Shown: positions 1 to 8,143, numbered from the stretch's first letter. The stretch: 64,000 bases of DNA from JBKECP01 sp047974765 (GCA_047974765.1 JBKECP010000020.1:1-64000), one strand, 5' to 3'. Made by a program: numbers and translations. The notes: generated by a model from the sequence alone, not told the origin.

Positions 1-204
1 CAGTACGGCATAGTCACAGACATCGATGGCTAATATTGATGTGAGGAGGTGTATGCGTTCAGTGACACACTCCCGACGGTGCTAATAGGATTTTCCGGAG
101 TGCTCGTCTTCGCCTCAGAGATAGGCTATTCGTTCACAGCGCGAGATGCAGTGGTAGTAGGGAGTGTCAGATTTGCAAATCTGTGGCTTTGTGTGTCTTG
201 GCTG
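1..204 (-). pseudogene. REP-associated tyrosine transposase (RAYT), broken 5' part
   Basis: Read on the minus strand from about 204 down to the window edge, the translation follows the N-terminus of RAYT (Y1/IS200-like) transposases. It shows PRHTKPQ, then SDTPYYHCISRC, then a GEDEHSGKSY-like stretch, HRRE and AIDVCDYAVL, all in one frame. Two in-frame stops interrupt it: TGA at 115-117, where the family has the Cys of RRAFLCG, and TAG at 82-84, where the family usually has Glu. The HUH active-site motif and catalytic Tyr would lie beyond position 1. RAYTs are domesticated single-copy transposases linked to dispersal of palindromic REP elements. No convincing start codon is seen; ATG 342 is in frame but the residues between it and 204 do not look like the family. 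Confidence in the family is good, and the gene is dead as it stands. Confidence 0.75.
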
Positions 205-284
205 AGCCTGCTCATACTCTTTGATGCTTACCGTCCTAGCTTTGCCTTCTGCCGAGTCATTATCAACCGATTGACCTGATTTGA

Positions 285-521
285 ATGAAAAGCGGGTGCC
301 TGTCCAGCGACCTCTCAGCGAAGTCGACCGTGAGCAGATCAACCGGGGGCACCATCGGTGAAGGCGACATCACCGTGGGCAACCCGGAGGATGAGCGCAA
401 TACGGATATTGCCCACATCAACCGGGATATTGATCAGGCTCAGGAGATCACTAAAGACGAGAGCAGCACTACCACGCTTTATGTGACCGAAACAGCAGTA
501 GAGGACACCATCGGGCTGTAA
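285..521 (+). pseudogene. CdiA / filamentous haemagglutinin exoprotein fragment
   Basis: This open frame carries a segment typical of CdiA/FHA-type two-partner-secretion exoproteins: TIGEGDITVG followed by INRDIDQAQEITKDE and LYVTETAVED. In intact family members this motif lies in the region after the haemagglutinin repeats and before the pretoxin and C-terminal toxin. Here there is neither a secretion domain nor a toxin domain. The ATG at 285 is only the first methionine in the frame; similarity begins near 330. The frame ends by running into the IS3 fragment at about 520, so the stop codon is a junction artefact. This looks like a scrap of a contact-dependent inhibition or haemagglutinin locus left after IS-mediated deletion. 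Confidence 0.7.
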
Positions 522-741
522 AGGCGACTGTTGGGACAACGCGGTCTCCGAAAGCTTCTTTGCCAGCCTGAAAAAAGAGCGGGTGCAGTGGAAGCACTAT
601 CAAACACGCACCGAGGCGCAGCAGGACGTGCTGGACTACATTGCAATGTTTTATAACAGTCGGCGGCTGCATTCGTACCTGGATTACACCAGTCCCAGCC
701 AGTACGAAGCAGCTATGGTAGAAATGAAGAAAGCCGCTTAA
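520..741 (+). pseudogene. IS3-family transposase OrfB, C-terminal fragment
   Basis: The frame begins with KGDCWDNAVSESFFASLKKE and continues with YIAMFYNSRRLHSYL and SPSQYE. This is the end of the DDE integrase core (the final catalytic Glu is in the SFFASLKKE segment) and the tail of IS3-family OrfB. The first two catalytic Asp residues and all of OrfA are missing, so it is a 3' remnant of about 73 codons. Directly after the stop, 742-771 contains GTCACAAATTAGTTGACCA, which resembles an IS3-family terminal inverted repeat and probably marks the right end of the element. The left junction is fused to the CdiA-like fragment. Confidence 0.85.
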
Positions 742-822
742 CTGGGTTGTCACAAATTAGTTGACCACTCCAACCTGCCACGTTTTGAAAAAACGGTAGG
801 TGCCTACCCGCAAGACAAGTAG

Positions 823-1176
823 GCGGATTTACCGCCGCTTACAACCTATGAACCGAAGTACCCAAAGGCAACATTGTGTTTGCAGAAGGACCGAGATGAG
901 CTCATGGCGTTCTATGATTTCCCGGCGCAGCACTGGCAGAGCATACGGACGAGCAACCCGATTGAATCGACCTTCGGCACTATTCGGCATCGTACAAAAG
1001 GGCCAAAGGGCTGTCTGACACGGGACGGCATGCTGCACATGATGTTCAAGCTGGGCCTGTGTGCCCAGAAAAACTGGCACCGCCAGCGAAGTTTCAACTA
1101 TCTGGCGAAGGTCATTACGGGAGTGAAATTCAGAGATGGTATCGAGGTAACGGAATCAGGCCAGGCCGCCGCTTGA
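823..1176 (+). pseudogene. IS256-family (Mutator-type) transposase, C-terminal fragment
   Basis: The frame opens after a stop at 820-822 and reads TTYEPKYPKA, KDRDELMAFYDFPAQHW, IRTSNPIESTFGTIRHRTK and KGCLTRDGMLHMMFKL. This is the highly conserved C-terminal part of IS256-family transposases, including the last catalytic Glu in NPIESTF. The family is normally about 400 residues long; only about 115 remain and the first two catalytic Asp residues are absent. There is no credible start codon, because the first ATGs lie inside the conserved domain. It sits about 80 bases after the IS3 fragment and in the same orientation, so the region has received several insertions and deletions. Confidence 0.88.
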
Positions 1177-1375
1177 TTCAGGTTCGTGAACACCAGATTT
1201 GACAATAACTCTTCGTTAACCGCTTACAGACAGGCAGGTCATCCAGATGGCTATTGTTTTGCCAAGCTGTCATTTCAGCTCGTAAACAGCCATCGCTTTT
1301 ATTGTTTTTTTGCTGGTTTTGACCTCGGTGAGCTGTCGATATCGCCGCTGCGGGATTACCCCGAAGGGCAGGGGC
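1177..1375. other. Intergenic, no feature seen
   Basis: About 200 bases between the IS256 fragment and repeat copy A. No convincing gene, hairpin terminator or IS end was seen. The right edge probably marks the boundary between the mobile-element remnants and the conserved cco region. Confidence 0.4.
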
Positions 1376-1421
1376 GACAATCAAATAGTGAAGGATTCAT
1401 CTATTTGATTGTCAGGTTAAT
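1376..1421 (+). repeat. Palindromic intergenic repeat, copy A
   Basis: Arms GACAATCAAATAG (1376-1388) and CTATTTGATTGTC (1401-1413) are perfect 13-base inverted repeats around a 12-base loop, followed by AGGTTAAT. It is the best-preserved member of a family also found at 6901 (inverted), 27677, 53762 and, diverged, 58844. The TTA at 1417-1419 is the complement of the stop codon of the minus-strand membrane protein gene next to it. The hairpin could act as a terminator-like structure, but it has no U-tract of its own. Confidence 0.85.
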
Positions 1422-2169
1422 GATGCTGGTGTTGATGTTTGCTCATCCCGGTTGGTTTTTCTGCCGGCTCTATGGCCATCGGCTGATTTTTTGATTCGAT
1501 AGTTGATGCCGCATGCCGGATATGATCGGCGTGGGTACTGGTGATATAGAGTGTCCAGGAACCGGCGGCCATCAGCAGCAGGGCAATACCGAGTTTGAAA
1601 GCACGTCTGCGCAGCAGTTTTTGTAGCTGGGCGCCGCTCAGGCTGCTGGCGAGCATAGCCGGTAGCGTGCCAACGCCAAAGGCCAGCATCATCAGGCCGG
1701 CATCGAATGGATTTTGTTGGGTAGCGGCCAGCGCCACTGCGCTGTAGATGAGACCACAGGGCATGGCGCCCCAGCATAGTCCCAGCGCCAGTGCATGACC
1801 AGCGTGGCGCGGAGGCAACCAGCGACGAACCTGTTTTTGAACCGGCTGCCAGAGATAATTGCCAAGACGTTCCAGCCAGGCCAGCCCTCGCCACCAGTCG
1901 GCGATATAAAGGCCCATGGCAAGCAGTAAAAAACCGGCCAGATAGCGCAAAAACAGTGTCCAGCTGGCGGTATCGACGGTGCTGCTGGCGATACCGGCAA
2001 GTACACCGAGCAGGCCATAGCTGAGCAGACGGCCACAGTGGTAGCTTATAATTTGCAGTCTGCTGTTGGCACCCAGACCAAGGGCGACAGCAATGCCTCC
2101 GCACATACCCAGACAGTGTCCCGCACCGGCCAGGCCAACACCAAAGGCGGCGGCAAGGCTCAGTGTCAT
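1417..2169 (-). CDS. TauE/SafE (UreH-like) family membrane protein of the cco cluster
   Basis: 250-residue polytopic membrane protein of the DsbD_2/UreH-like branch of the TauE/SafE superfamily. The N-terminus has the family signature GHCLGMCGGIAVALG, with a Cys pair (GLAGAGHCLGMC), and a second matching half starts near residue 128 (GLCWGAMPCGLIYSA), giving the internal duplication expected. About six hydrophobic segments are visible. Homologues regularly follow ccoS in Pseudomonas-like cco assembly clusters and are thought to help metal supply or maturation of cbb3 oxidase; the exact substrate is not known. Its ATG overlaps the ccoS stop (TGATG), so the two are translationally coupled. The stop codon lies inside repeat copy A. 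Confidence 0.85.
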   Translation of the reverse strand: MTLSLAAAFGVGLAGAGHCLGMCGGIAVALGLGANSRLQIISYHCGRLLSYGLLGVLAGIASSTVDTASWTLFLRYLAGFLLLAMGLYIADWWRGLAWLERLGNYLWQPVQKQVRRWLPPRHAGHALALGLCWGAMPCGLIYSAVALAATQQNPFDAGLMMLAFGVGTLPAMLASSLSGAQLQKLLRRRAFKLGIALLLMAAGSWTLYITSTHADHIRHAASTIESKNQPMAIEPAEKPTGMSKHQHQHH

Positions 2170-2390
2170 CAGGAGTTATCCTTTTGGTGGACGCTCTTTT
2201 GCCCGGTGTCTTCATTTTTTTTATTGGCCGGAGTCTGTGCCGGTGGTAGTGGTTCGTCATCCATCAGAATGCGTGAGCCTTCTTTGTCGAGGTCATCATA
2301 TTGGCCGTTATCAATAGCCCATAACAACAGCCTGATGGCGATAGCAGCAAATACAAATGCAACCGGAATAAGAATATACAAACTGGCCAT
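2169..2390 (-). CDS. ccoS: cbb3-type oxidase assembly protein CcoS
   Basis: 73-residue protein with one N-terminal transmembrane helix (about residues 4-26) followed by the CcoS signature DNGQYDDLDKEGSRIL and an acidic, Pro/Gln-rich tail. CcoS is needed for insertion of haem and copper cofactors into the catalytic subunit of cbb3 oxidase. It lies 31 bases after ccoI and overlaps the TauE-like gene by one base, in the usual ccoG-H-I-S order. The tail of about 25 residues after the signature (DEPLPPAQTP onward) is the variable part of the family. Confidence 0.92.
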   Translation of the reverse strand: MASLYILIPVAFVFAAIAIRLLLWAIDNGQYDDLDKEGSRILMDDEPLPPAQTPANKKNEDTGQKSVHQKDNS

Positions 2391-2421
2391 AGGGTGATTA
2401 CAAATACGATTAAAAACAGGG

Positions 2422-4902
2422 TCAATAAACAGATATTGAGCGGGTAAGTCGCAGCGAGTTTAACACGACCAGCAAAGAACTTGATGACATGCCAATGGCG
2501 GCCGCCCAGGGCGGGATTAAACCCAGTGCCGCCAATGGAATGGCACTCATATTATAAGCCAGTGCCCAGGCCATATTCTGGCGCACAATACGACGCGCTG
2601 CACGTGCAGTCCGCCAGCTCAGCTCGACAGCACTCAGATCACCCCGTTCAATAACAAGATCGGCCTGGGCGCGGGCGAGATCAGTGGCCTCAGCTACGGC
2701 AAAGGAAGCGTCGGCTCGTGCCAGCAAGGGGCCATCGTTAAGACCATCACCTACAGCGGTGACGATGGCGCCTTTTGCCTGCAAGTCTTCCAGCGCTGCC
2801 AGCTTTTGCTGGGGTGTCAGGCCGCCGTGCGCCTCGTCAAAACCTAACTCACCGGCAATTTCGCTAACATGGACCTGATTGTCACCAGACAGAATCAGAC
2901 AGTGGATATTTTCCCTGCTCAGAGCTGACCGTAAAGCAGCGCTTTCCGGTCGTAGCTGATCGCTGAAACCGAACCAGGCCAGCGCCTCGTTACTGCGTAC
3001 CAGGGCAACCCAGTAGAGTGCTTGTGCCGGTGCATCGGGCAGCGTGGGGAATAGTTCGCGGCAGAAGTGGGCGCTGCCCATACGCCACTGGCTACTGCTT
3101 TGCCTGTGGGCATTACCATCAATGTTATCGTCAGTTTTGTGAGCAATAACACCAGCGCCCACACGATATTGTAAATTGTCAAAAGCACAGGCTGTTCTTT
3201 CATGCTCAAAAGCACGCGCCACAGGATGTCTCGATACCTGTTGCAGGGCGGCAGCGCAGCGTTTGAGTTCATCAGCGCCTAAACTACCCAGCAACTGCAC
3301 ATGTTGCAGGGTCAATCGGCCTTCGGTAAGGGTGCCGGTTTTGTCAAAGATCATATGTGAACTGTTGGCAAGGGCGTCGATAGCATTTTCACCGTGAACC
3401 AGCACACCGCGGCGACGCAGGGCAGCAGCAGCACTGGTGAGGGCCACCGGTGTGGCCAGCGCGAGCGCACAGGGGCAGCTGATGACCAGTACTGACAGGC
3501 TGATCCAGAAGGCCCGGGCAGGGTCGATCTGGCTCCAGATCAGGCCGGTCAGGCCGGTGATCAGCAATACCGCCAGCACGAACCAGGCGGCAATGCGGTC
3601 TGCCAGCTGCCACAACCGGGGTTTGCCCCGGCTGGCCTGACCCACGGATTGCTGCAGGGCCGCCAGACGGGTGTCGGCAAAGTTGCCACTGGCCTGTACT
3701 TCGAGGCTGTCCTCCAGGTTGAGGGTGCCAGCGAAAACGGTGTCGCCAATACTGACCGGTCGCGGTCGCTGTTCACCATTGAAACTGTCTTCACGGACGG
3801 AGCTGTTACCTTGAAGGATGCAACCATCGATTGGTACGGTGCTGCCAGCAGGTATCAATATAATATCGTTGCCTTTAATAGATATACGCGGGCTGTTTTG
3901 CCACTGTCCGTCCTGCTTTTTAAGAACAGCTGCGGGCAGGCTGTTTTCAACATCGTACCAGTTCAGCTGCAATCGGCGACGGGCGCGCTGTTCCAGGTAA
4001 CGGCCCAGCAGCAGAAAAAATGTGAACATAACCACTGAGTCGAAGTAAACCTGACCTTCGCCGTGCAGTGTTGCCCAGCAGCTGGCCAGCCAGGCAAGAC
4101 CAATAGCCAGTGCAACCGGCAAATCCATCACCAGCGCACCGATGCGCAGATTGCGCCAGGCCGTTTCAAAAAAACTGCGGGCGGAAAACAGCACCACAAA
4201 ACTGGTCATTATCAGGCTGGTCCAGCGCATCAGGCCGCGATATTCATCAGTGATGCCCTGTAAATCACCCGCATGCAGACCGATAGCGAACATACCTACC
4301 TGCATCATACCCAGACCGGCCACGGCCAGGCGGCGCAGGCTGCGGCGGTTTTCGTTATCGAGCAGATCACGCTGTGCCTGTGCCATAAAAGGTTGTGCCC
4401 GGTAGCCGAGTGCTTCCAGTTGGATAAAAATAGCTGATAAGGGGGTCAGGTGGGTATCCACTTGCAGGTCGAGCCGACTGTGTTGCAGGTTGACGTTGGC
4501 TCTGGCTACGCCGGGTAACCGCGACAGGCTGTGTTCAATCAACCAGGTACAGGCTGCGCAGGTGATGCCTCCCACCAGTAGACGGGCTTCGAGCAGACCG
4601 TTTTCGCCGACTTTACAAAAGCTCTGGCTGACTTTGAGTTCATCGTAAATCAACCAGGCCTCGGCTGATGTGCCTTGTTGATCTTCAGGGCGCTCGCTAA
4701 AACCGCTGCGGCGCTCGTAGAAGGCGGCCATACCGCTGTCGAGAATCAGGCTGGCAACAGCGCGGCACCCCGGACAGCACATAAATTGTTCATGTGCGCC
4801 TATCATCAATGTAAAGTGGCTGCCCTCAGGTACAGGTTCACCGCAGTGATAGCACGATAGTGGAGAGGTTTTTGTCTGCGTTTGTGACACCGAAGGCGCC
4901 AT
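2422..4902 (-). CDS. ccoI: Copper-translocating P1B-type ATPase CcoI (FixI)
   Basis: 826-residue heavy-metal P-type ATPase that supplies copper for assembly of the cbb3 oxidase active site at the inner membrane. Visible in order: an N-terminal cysteine-rich putative metal-binding region (CYHCGEPVP at residues 17-25, CCPGC near 43), an HMA domain with GITCAACTW near 115, the CPC translocation motif in SCPCALALATP near 477, the phosphorylation site DKTGTLTEG near 519 and the hinge GDGLNDGP near 719. The cysteine-rich N-terminus plus HMA is characteristic of CcoI/FixI rather than CopA. It starts one base after the ccoH stop and lies in the ccoGHIS series. The C-terminus is short after the last two membrane helices. 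Substrate copper is inferred from family and context. Confidence 0.95.
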   Translation of the reverse strand: MAPSVSQTQTKTSPLSCYHCGEPVPEGSHFTLMIGAHEQFMCCPGCRAVASLILDSGMAAFYERRSGFSERPEDQQGTSAEAWLIYDELKVSQSFCKVGENGLLEARLLVGGITCAACTWLIEHSLSRLPGVARANVNLQHSRLDLQVDTHLTPLSAIFIQLEALGYRAQPFMAQAQRDLLDNENRRSLRRLAVAGLGMMQVGMFAIGLHAGDLQGITDEYRGLMRWTSLIMTSFVVLFSARSFFETAWRNLRIGALVMDLPVALAIGLAWLASCWATLHGEGQVYFDSVVMFTFFLLLGRYLEQRARRRLQLNWYDVENSLPAAVLKKQDGQWQNSPRISIKGNDIILIPAGSTVPIDGCILQGNSSVREDSFNGEQRPRPVSIGDTVFAGTLNLEDSLEVQASGNFADTRLAALQQSVGQASRGKPRLWQLADRIAAWFVLAVLLITGLTGLIWSQIDPARAFWISLSVLVISCPCALALATPVALTSAAAALRRRGVLVHGENAIDALANSSHMIFDKTGTLTEGRLTLQHVQLLGSLGADELKRCAAALQQVSRHPVARAFEHERTACAFDNLQYRVGAGVIAHKTDDNIDGNAHRQSSSQWRMGSAHFCRELFPTLPDAPAQALYWVALVRSNEALAWFGFSDQLRPESAALRSALSRENIHCLILSGDNQVHVSEIAGELGFDEAHGGLTPQQKLAALEDLQAKGAIVTAVGDGLNDGPLLARADASFAVAEATDLARAQADLVIERGDLSAVELSWRTARAARRIVRQNMAWALAYNMSAIPLAALGLIPPWAAAIGMSSSSLLVVLNSLRLTRSISVY

Positions 4903-4903
4903 A

Positions 4904-5431
4904 TCAGTAAGTTAAATGCTCTTTAGAGGCAGAGCTGACAATAAAATTTTCAGCAGAAAATTTGCCGTCCAGACGCCAGCGGCTGTCAGGACCGGCATCC
5001 AGTACCCAGTGCCAGCGCTCGGCGGGAATGCGGGGCAGGCGGCCTCGATAGTGGCCTGGGCTGGCGGCGATCAAGGTGGCATTGAAATCCTGATCTGCTT
5101 CCATAGGATGTGACACCTGTAGTGTCAGCTGCTGAGCCTGTACCGGCCCGGACAGAGTGATCAGTATTTGATCACCATCGAGCTGAATGCCGGCGCTGAT
5201 ACCGTTTTGCAGGGCAAAGTTACGTTTTTCCAGTTGCAGGTTAATGGCCAGACCATCGGTGTAGTAATTGTCGACGACCAGATCATCAGAACCCTCGATA
5301 GCAATGAAGAGTGTCCACAAACTGGCGACAACTGCGCAGGCAGGCAGGAACATGATGAACCAGGGCCAGAACTGGCGATACCAGGGTTGTACATCGTCAG
5401 GGCTTTGGGTGGCAGTGTGCAAATCTGTCAT
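4904..5431 (-). CDS. ccoH: cbb3 oxidase assembly protein CcoH (FixH)
   Basis: 175-residue FixH-family protein. One transmembrane helix lies at about residues 23-47 (WFIMFLPACAVVASLW), followed by a conserved DDLVVDNYYTDGLAINLQLE segment and a periplasmic beta-rich domain. CcoH is a single-pass membrane protein required for stable assembly of cbb3 oxidase and stays associated with the complex in some species. Its start overlaps the ccoG stop by four bases (ATGA), and it ends one base before ccoI begins. The length is at the upper end of the family. Confidence 0.93.
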   Translation of the reverse strand: MTDLHTATQSPDDVQPWYRQFWPWFIMFLPACAVVASLWTLFIAIEGSDDLVVDNYYTDGLAINLQLEKRNFALQNGISAGIQLDGDQILITLSGPVQAQQLTLQVSHPMEADQDFNATLIAASPGHYRGRLPRIPAERWHWVLDAGPDSRWRLDGKFSAENFIVSSASKEHLTY

Positions 5432-6843
5432 CGGAAGGGCTTCATAAAACTGGATTCAGCGGTGGTTTTGTAGGCTGGATTGTCTATTGCCTGTGCGGAG
5501 AATTCAATGGCTGTACTGGGTCTGGTCAATGCCTCAGGCGACATCCGCAGACGCAGCGATAATTCCAGCACTTCACCTGGCGCCAGCTCATGCACGGTAT
5601 TACCGACAATTTCAACTTCTTTCAGACCTTCGATAGCAATCTGGTAGGTGTGGGGTTTTTCATCCATATTGGCCAGATGCACGGTGTAAACGTTATCAAT
5701 TTTGCCACCGGCACTCATAGTATAAAGCTGACCGCGATCACGGATGATATTGAGCTCTACGGGTATCCTGCTCAGTAGAATATATAAAAAGCCTGCCACC
5801 ATAACGGTCAATACAATGCCGTAGCCGATAATGCGTGGCCGCAGCCAGTGGGTGCGACCGCCTTCGAGTTCGTTTTCACTGGTGTAGCGGATCAGTCCGC
5901 GCGGATATTCCATCTTGTCCATAATCGAGTCGCAGGCATCGATGCACAGGGCGCAGCCGATGCACTGATATTGCAGGCCATCGCGAATGTCGATACCGGT
6001 CGGGCAGACCTGAACACAGAGTTCGCAATCGATACAATCACCCAGACCCTGTTCGCGGTAATCAATATTGCGTTTGCGCGACCCGCGGTTTTCACCGCGA
6101 CCCGGATCGTAGGATACAATCAGGGTGTCTTTGTCGAACATCACCGACTGGAAGCGGGCGTAAGGACACATATAGTTGCAGACCTGCTCGCGCATCCAGC
6201 CTGCATTGATATAGGTGGCACAGAGGAAAAACACAACCCAGGAAGCCTGCCAGGGACCCGTTGAAAAGGTCAATACTTCCGGTACTAACTGACGAATAGG
6301 GTAAAAATAGCCAACAAAGGTCAAGCCGGTAGCCAGACCGACCAGTAGCCAGCCGCCGTGCTTGAGGCTTCTGCGCAGGGCTTTTTCTGCTGACATGGGT
6401 GCTTTGTCCAGCTTTATACGCTGATTACGGCTGCCCTCACATTTTTGCTCGATCCACATAAAAATGCTGGTCCAGACTGTCTGTGGACAGGTGTAGCCAC
6501 ACCAGATTCGCCCGGCAAAAACTGTTACGGCAAACAGGCCGAAGGCCGCAATAATCAACAGGAAAGCCAGCAGGGGGAAATCCTGTGGCCACAGTGTCAG
6601 CCCCAGCAGGTGGAATTTGCGGGCAGGCAGATCAAACAATACAGCTTGTCGGCCATCCCAGTTGAGCCAGGGCAGCAAAAAATAACCCAGTAACAGCGGC
6701 CAGCCGGTATACAAGCGAACGCGCTGGAAGAAGCCCTCAATTTTGCGGGTGTAGATTTTCTCCCGGTGCTGGTAGAGATCAATCTCGGCCACTTCTTCGG
6801 GGGCAACCTGCTGAACATCAATCAGCCGGAGTTCTTCTGACAT
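5428..6843 (-). CDS. ccoG: cbb3 oxidase accessory iron-sulfur protein CcoG (RdxA/FixG)
   Basis: 471-residue membrane iron-sulfur protein. The N-terminal half has membrane segments with WCGYTCPQTVW. The centre has two ferredoxin-type clusters, CIDCELCVQVCPTG and CIGCALCIDACDS, at about residues 265-310. The C-terminal part (IG-fold, FixG_C) carries a further transmembrane helix and a periplasmic domain. CcoG is reported to act as a cupric reductase in copper delivery to cbb3 oxidase. It is the first gene of the assembly operon ccoGHIS, separated from ccoP by about 240 bases that contain repeat copy D, so it probably has its own promoter or is read through from ccoP. The start ATG at 6843 agrees with the family N-terminus. 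Confidence 0.95.
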   Translation of the reverse strand: MSEELRLIDVQQVAPEEVAEIDLYQHREKIYTRKIEGFFQRVRLYTGWPLLLGYFLLPWLNWDGRQAVLFDLPARKFHLLGLTLWPQDFPLLAFLLIIAAFGLFAVTVFAGRIWCGYTCPQTVWTSIFMWIEQKCEGSRNQRIKLDKAPMSAEKALRRSLKHGGWLLVGLATGLTFVGYFYPIRQLVPEVLTFSTGPWQASWVVFFLCATYINAGWMREQVCNYMCPYARFQSVMFDKDTLIVSYDPGRGENRGSRKRNIDYREQGLGDCIDCELCVQVCPTGIDIRDGLQYQCIGCALCIDACDSIMDKMEYPRGLIRYTSENELEGGRTHWLRPRIIGYGIVLTVMVAGFLYILLSRIPVELNIIRDRGQLYTMSAGGKIDNVYTVHLANMDEKPHTYQIAIEGLKEVEIVGNTVHELAPGEVLELSLRLRMSPEALTRPSTAIEFSAQAIDNPAYKTTAESSFMKPFR

Positions 6844-6900
6844 GAATGGTCCCTCGGGCAGTAAAGGGAAAAACGCTCTCCGCAGGGAGCGTGCAGACTA

Positions 6901-7076
6901 TTAACCTGGCAATCAAATAGATGACTCCTTCACTCTTTGATGATCGCCCCTGAAAATCGGCGGAATTTGTGAAATTCCTTGATTTTCGCAGGGCTCGCGC
7001 AGGCTTGCAGCCTGCGGCGGCACATTCATGTGCCGCTTATTCATTCGGCTAAAAACTTGCCGAGTTAATAAAATAT
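6901..7076 (-). repeat. Palindromic repeat copy D plus companion module
   Basis: Read on the minus strand, 6945-6901 gives a TCATCAAAGAG / CTATTTGATTGCC hairpin followed by AGGTTAA, an inverted and diverged copy of the 1376 element. To its right on the plus strand, 6950-7076 holds a second module: GAAATTCCTTGATTTT, CAGGGCT, a GCGGC...GCCGC hairpin (about 7015-7039) and GTTAATAA. The same module occurs at 58900-59010 and in part at 53725-53760. The whole element fills the gap between ccoP and ccoG and could form structure in the cco transcript. Confidence 0.7.
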
Positions 7077-7082
7077 AATGGA

Positions 7083-7961
7083 TTATTCCTGAGTATTACG
7101 CAGACCGTAGACCCAGGCGGAAAGGATGTGAATCTTCTGCGGGCTGAGTGTGTCCTTGAAGGCGGGCATCAGACCCATCCGGCCGGCGCGAATTGTGTGA
7201 ATGATTTCACCTTGTGAGCCGCCGTAGAGCCAGATGTCGTCGCTCAGGTTTGGTGCACCCATGGCGGCGATACCCTTGCCTTCAGGCCCGTGACAGAGTG
7301 AGCAGTTGCTTTGAAAGTGTTTGGCACCAGCTTCAACCAGACTGGTGTCCACTTCCTGTCCACTAAGGCTGCCTACATAGGCGGCCACTTCGGCCACCCC
7401 CTGATCCCCCAGAATGCTCCCCCAGGGAGGCATGGCAGCCTGCCGACCATTTGTGATAGTGGTTTCAATAGTGCTGGCATCACCACCATAAATCCAGTCG
7501 TTGTCGGTCAGGTTGGGAAAGCCATAGGCGCCGCGCGCATCGGCACCGTGGCACTGAGCACAGTTATTACCGAACATGCGCATACCCATGGTGCGAGCCT
7601 GTGGATCAGAGGCCAGTTCTTCGATGGACTTGGCCATCATCGAATCATAGAGCGCTTTGTGCTCGGCTTCGGCGTCGACAATCTGTTGCTCGTACTGGTT
7701 GACTGATGTCCAGCCAGCGATACCCTTGAAATTACCCATGCCAGGGTACACGATCAGGTAGCCAATACCCCAGATAATGGTCATCAGGAACATATAAAAC
7801 CACCAGGCGGGCAGGGGGTTGTCGAGTTCCTCGATACCATCGTAGGCGTGGCCCGTAGACTGGCCAGTGGTGGATTTGCGGTTGCCCAGCAACAGCCACG
7901 AATAACCAACGATAGTGATAGAGGTAAGGATGATAATCCATATACTCCAGAAACTAGTCAT
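7083..7961 (-). CDS. ccoP: cbb3-type cytochrome c oxidase diheme subunit CcoP
   Basis: 292-residue diheme cytochrome c subunit III. The N-terminus has two hydrophobic segments (residues 5-25 and 55-75; WWFYMFLMTIIWGIGYL), followed by two class I cytochrome c domains with CAQCH near residue 134 and CSLCH near 220, and distal Met ligands in later segments (MPPWGSIL, LMPAFKDTL). It passes electrons from soluble cytochrome c to the membrane-bound core. Its start codon overlaps the end of ccoQ by eight bases. The operon order is ccoN-O-Q-P. Confidence 0.96.
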   Translation of the reverse strand: MTSFWSIWIIILTSITIVGYSWLLLGNRKSTTGQSTGHAYDGIEELDNPLPAWWFYMFLMTIIWGIGYLIVYPGMGNFKGIAGWTSVNQYEQQIVDAEAEHKALYDSMMAKSIEELASDPQARTMGMRMFGNNCAQCHGADARGAYGFPNLTDNDWIYGGDASTIETTITNGRQAAMPPWGSILGDQGVAEVAAYVGSLSGQEVDTSLVEAGAKHFQSNCSLCHGPEGKGIAAMGAPNLSDDIWLYGGSQGEIIHTIRAGRMGLMPAFKDTLSPQKIHILSAWVYGLRNTQE

Positions 7962-8133
7962 TCCCGACCTCCTCCTGCATTGTACGTTTATTCATTTGAT
8001 CATCCGCAAAGGGCAGCATGGCGGCATCACTGAATTCACTGCGGCGATTCTTGCTGTAGGCCCAGATACACAGGCCGACAAAAGACACGAGTAAAAACAG
8101 GGTGCTAAGGCCTCTTAAGTCATTGATATCCAT
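7954..8133 (-). CDS. ccoQ: cbb3-type oxidase small subunit CcoQ
   Basis: Small frame of 59 residues: MDINDLRGL, then a single transmembrane helix STLFLLVSFVGLCIWAYS, then a charged segment (KNRRSEFSDAA) and LPFADD. This is the standard CcoQ/FixQ layout (Tyr/Ser-Lys after the helix, then a D/E-FxDAAxLPF-type motif). The ATG at 8133 is preceded by GGGAG-type bases (minus-strand CTAGGGAGATAACC). It lies ten bases after ccoO and overlaps the ccoP start by eight bases. CcoQ stabilises the interaction of CcoP with the CcoNO core. Confidence 0.93.
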   Translation of the reverse strand: MDINDLRGLSTLFLLVSFVGLCIWAYSKNRRSEFSDAAMLPFADDQMNKRTMQEEVGND

Positions 8134-8143
8134 GGTTATCTCC

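Noticed and set aside
49..279. Plus-strand frame with a hydrophobic translation
   Set aside because: It lies antisense to the RAYT remnant, whose frame carries recognisable motifs; the plus-strand frame matches nothing.
1412..2260. 282-codon minus-strand frame overlapping the TauE-like gene
   Set aside because: Its translation is rich in Arg/Trp/Cys with no membrane pattern; the 1417-2169 frame is the conserved one.
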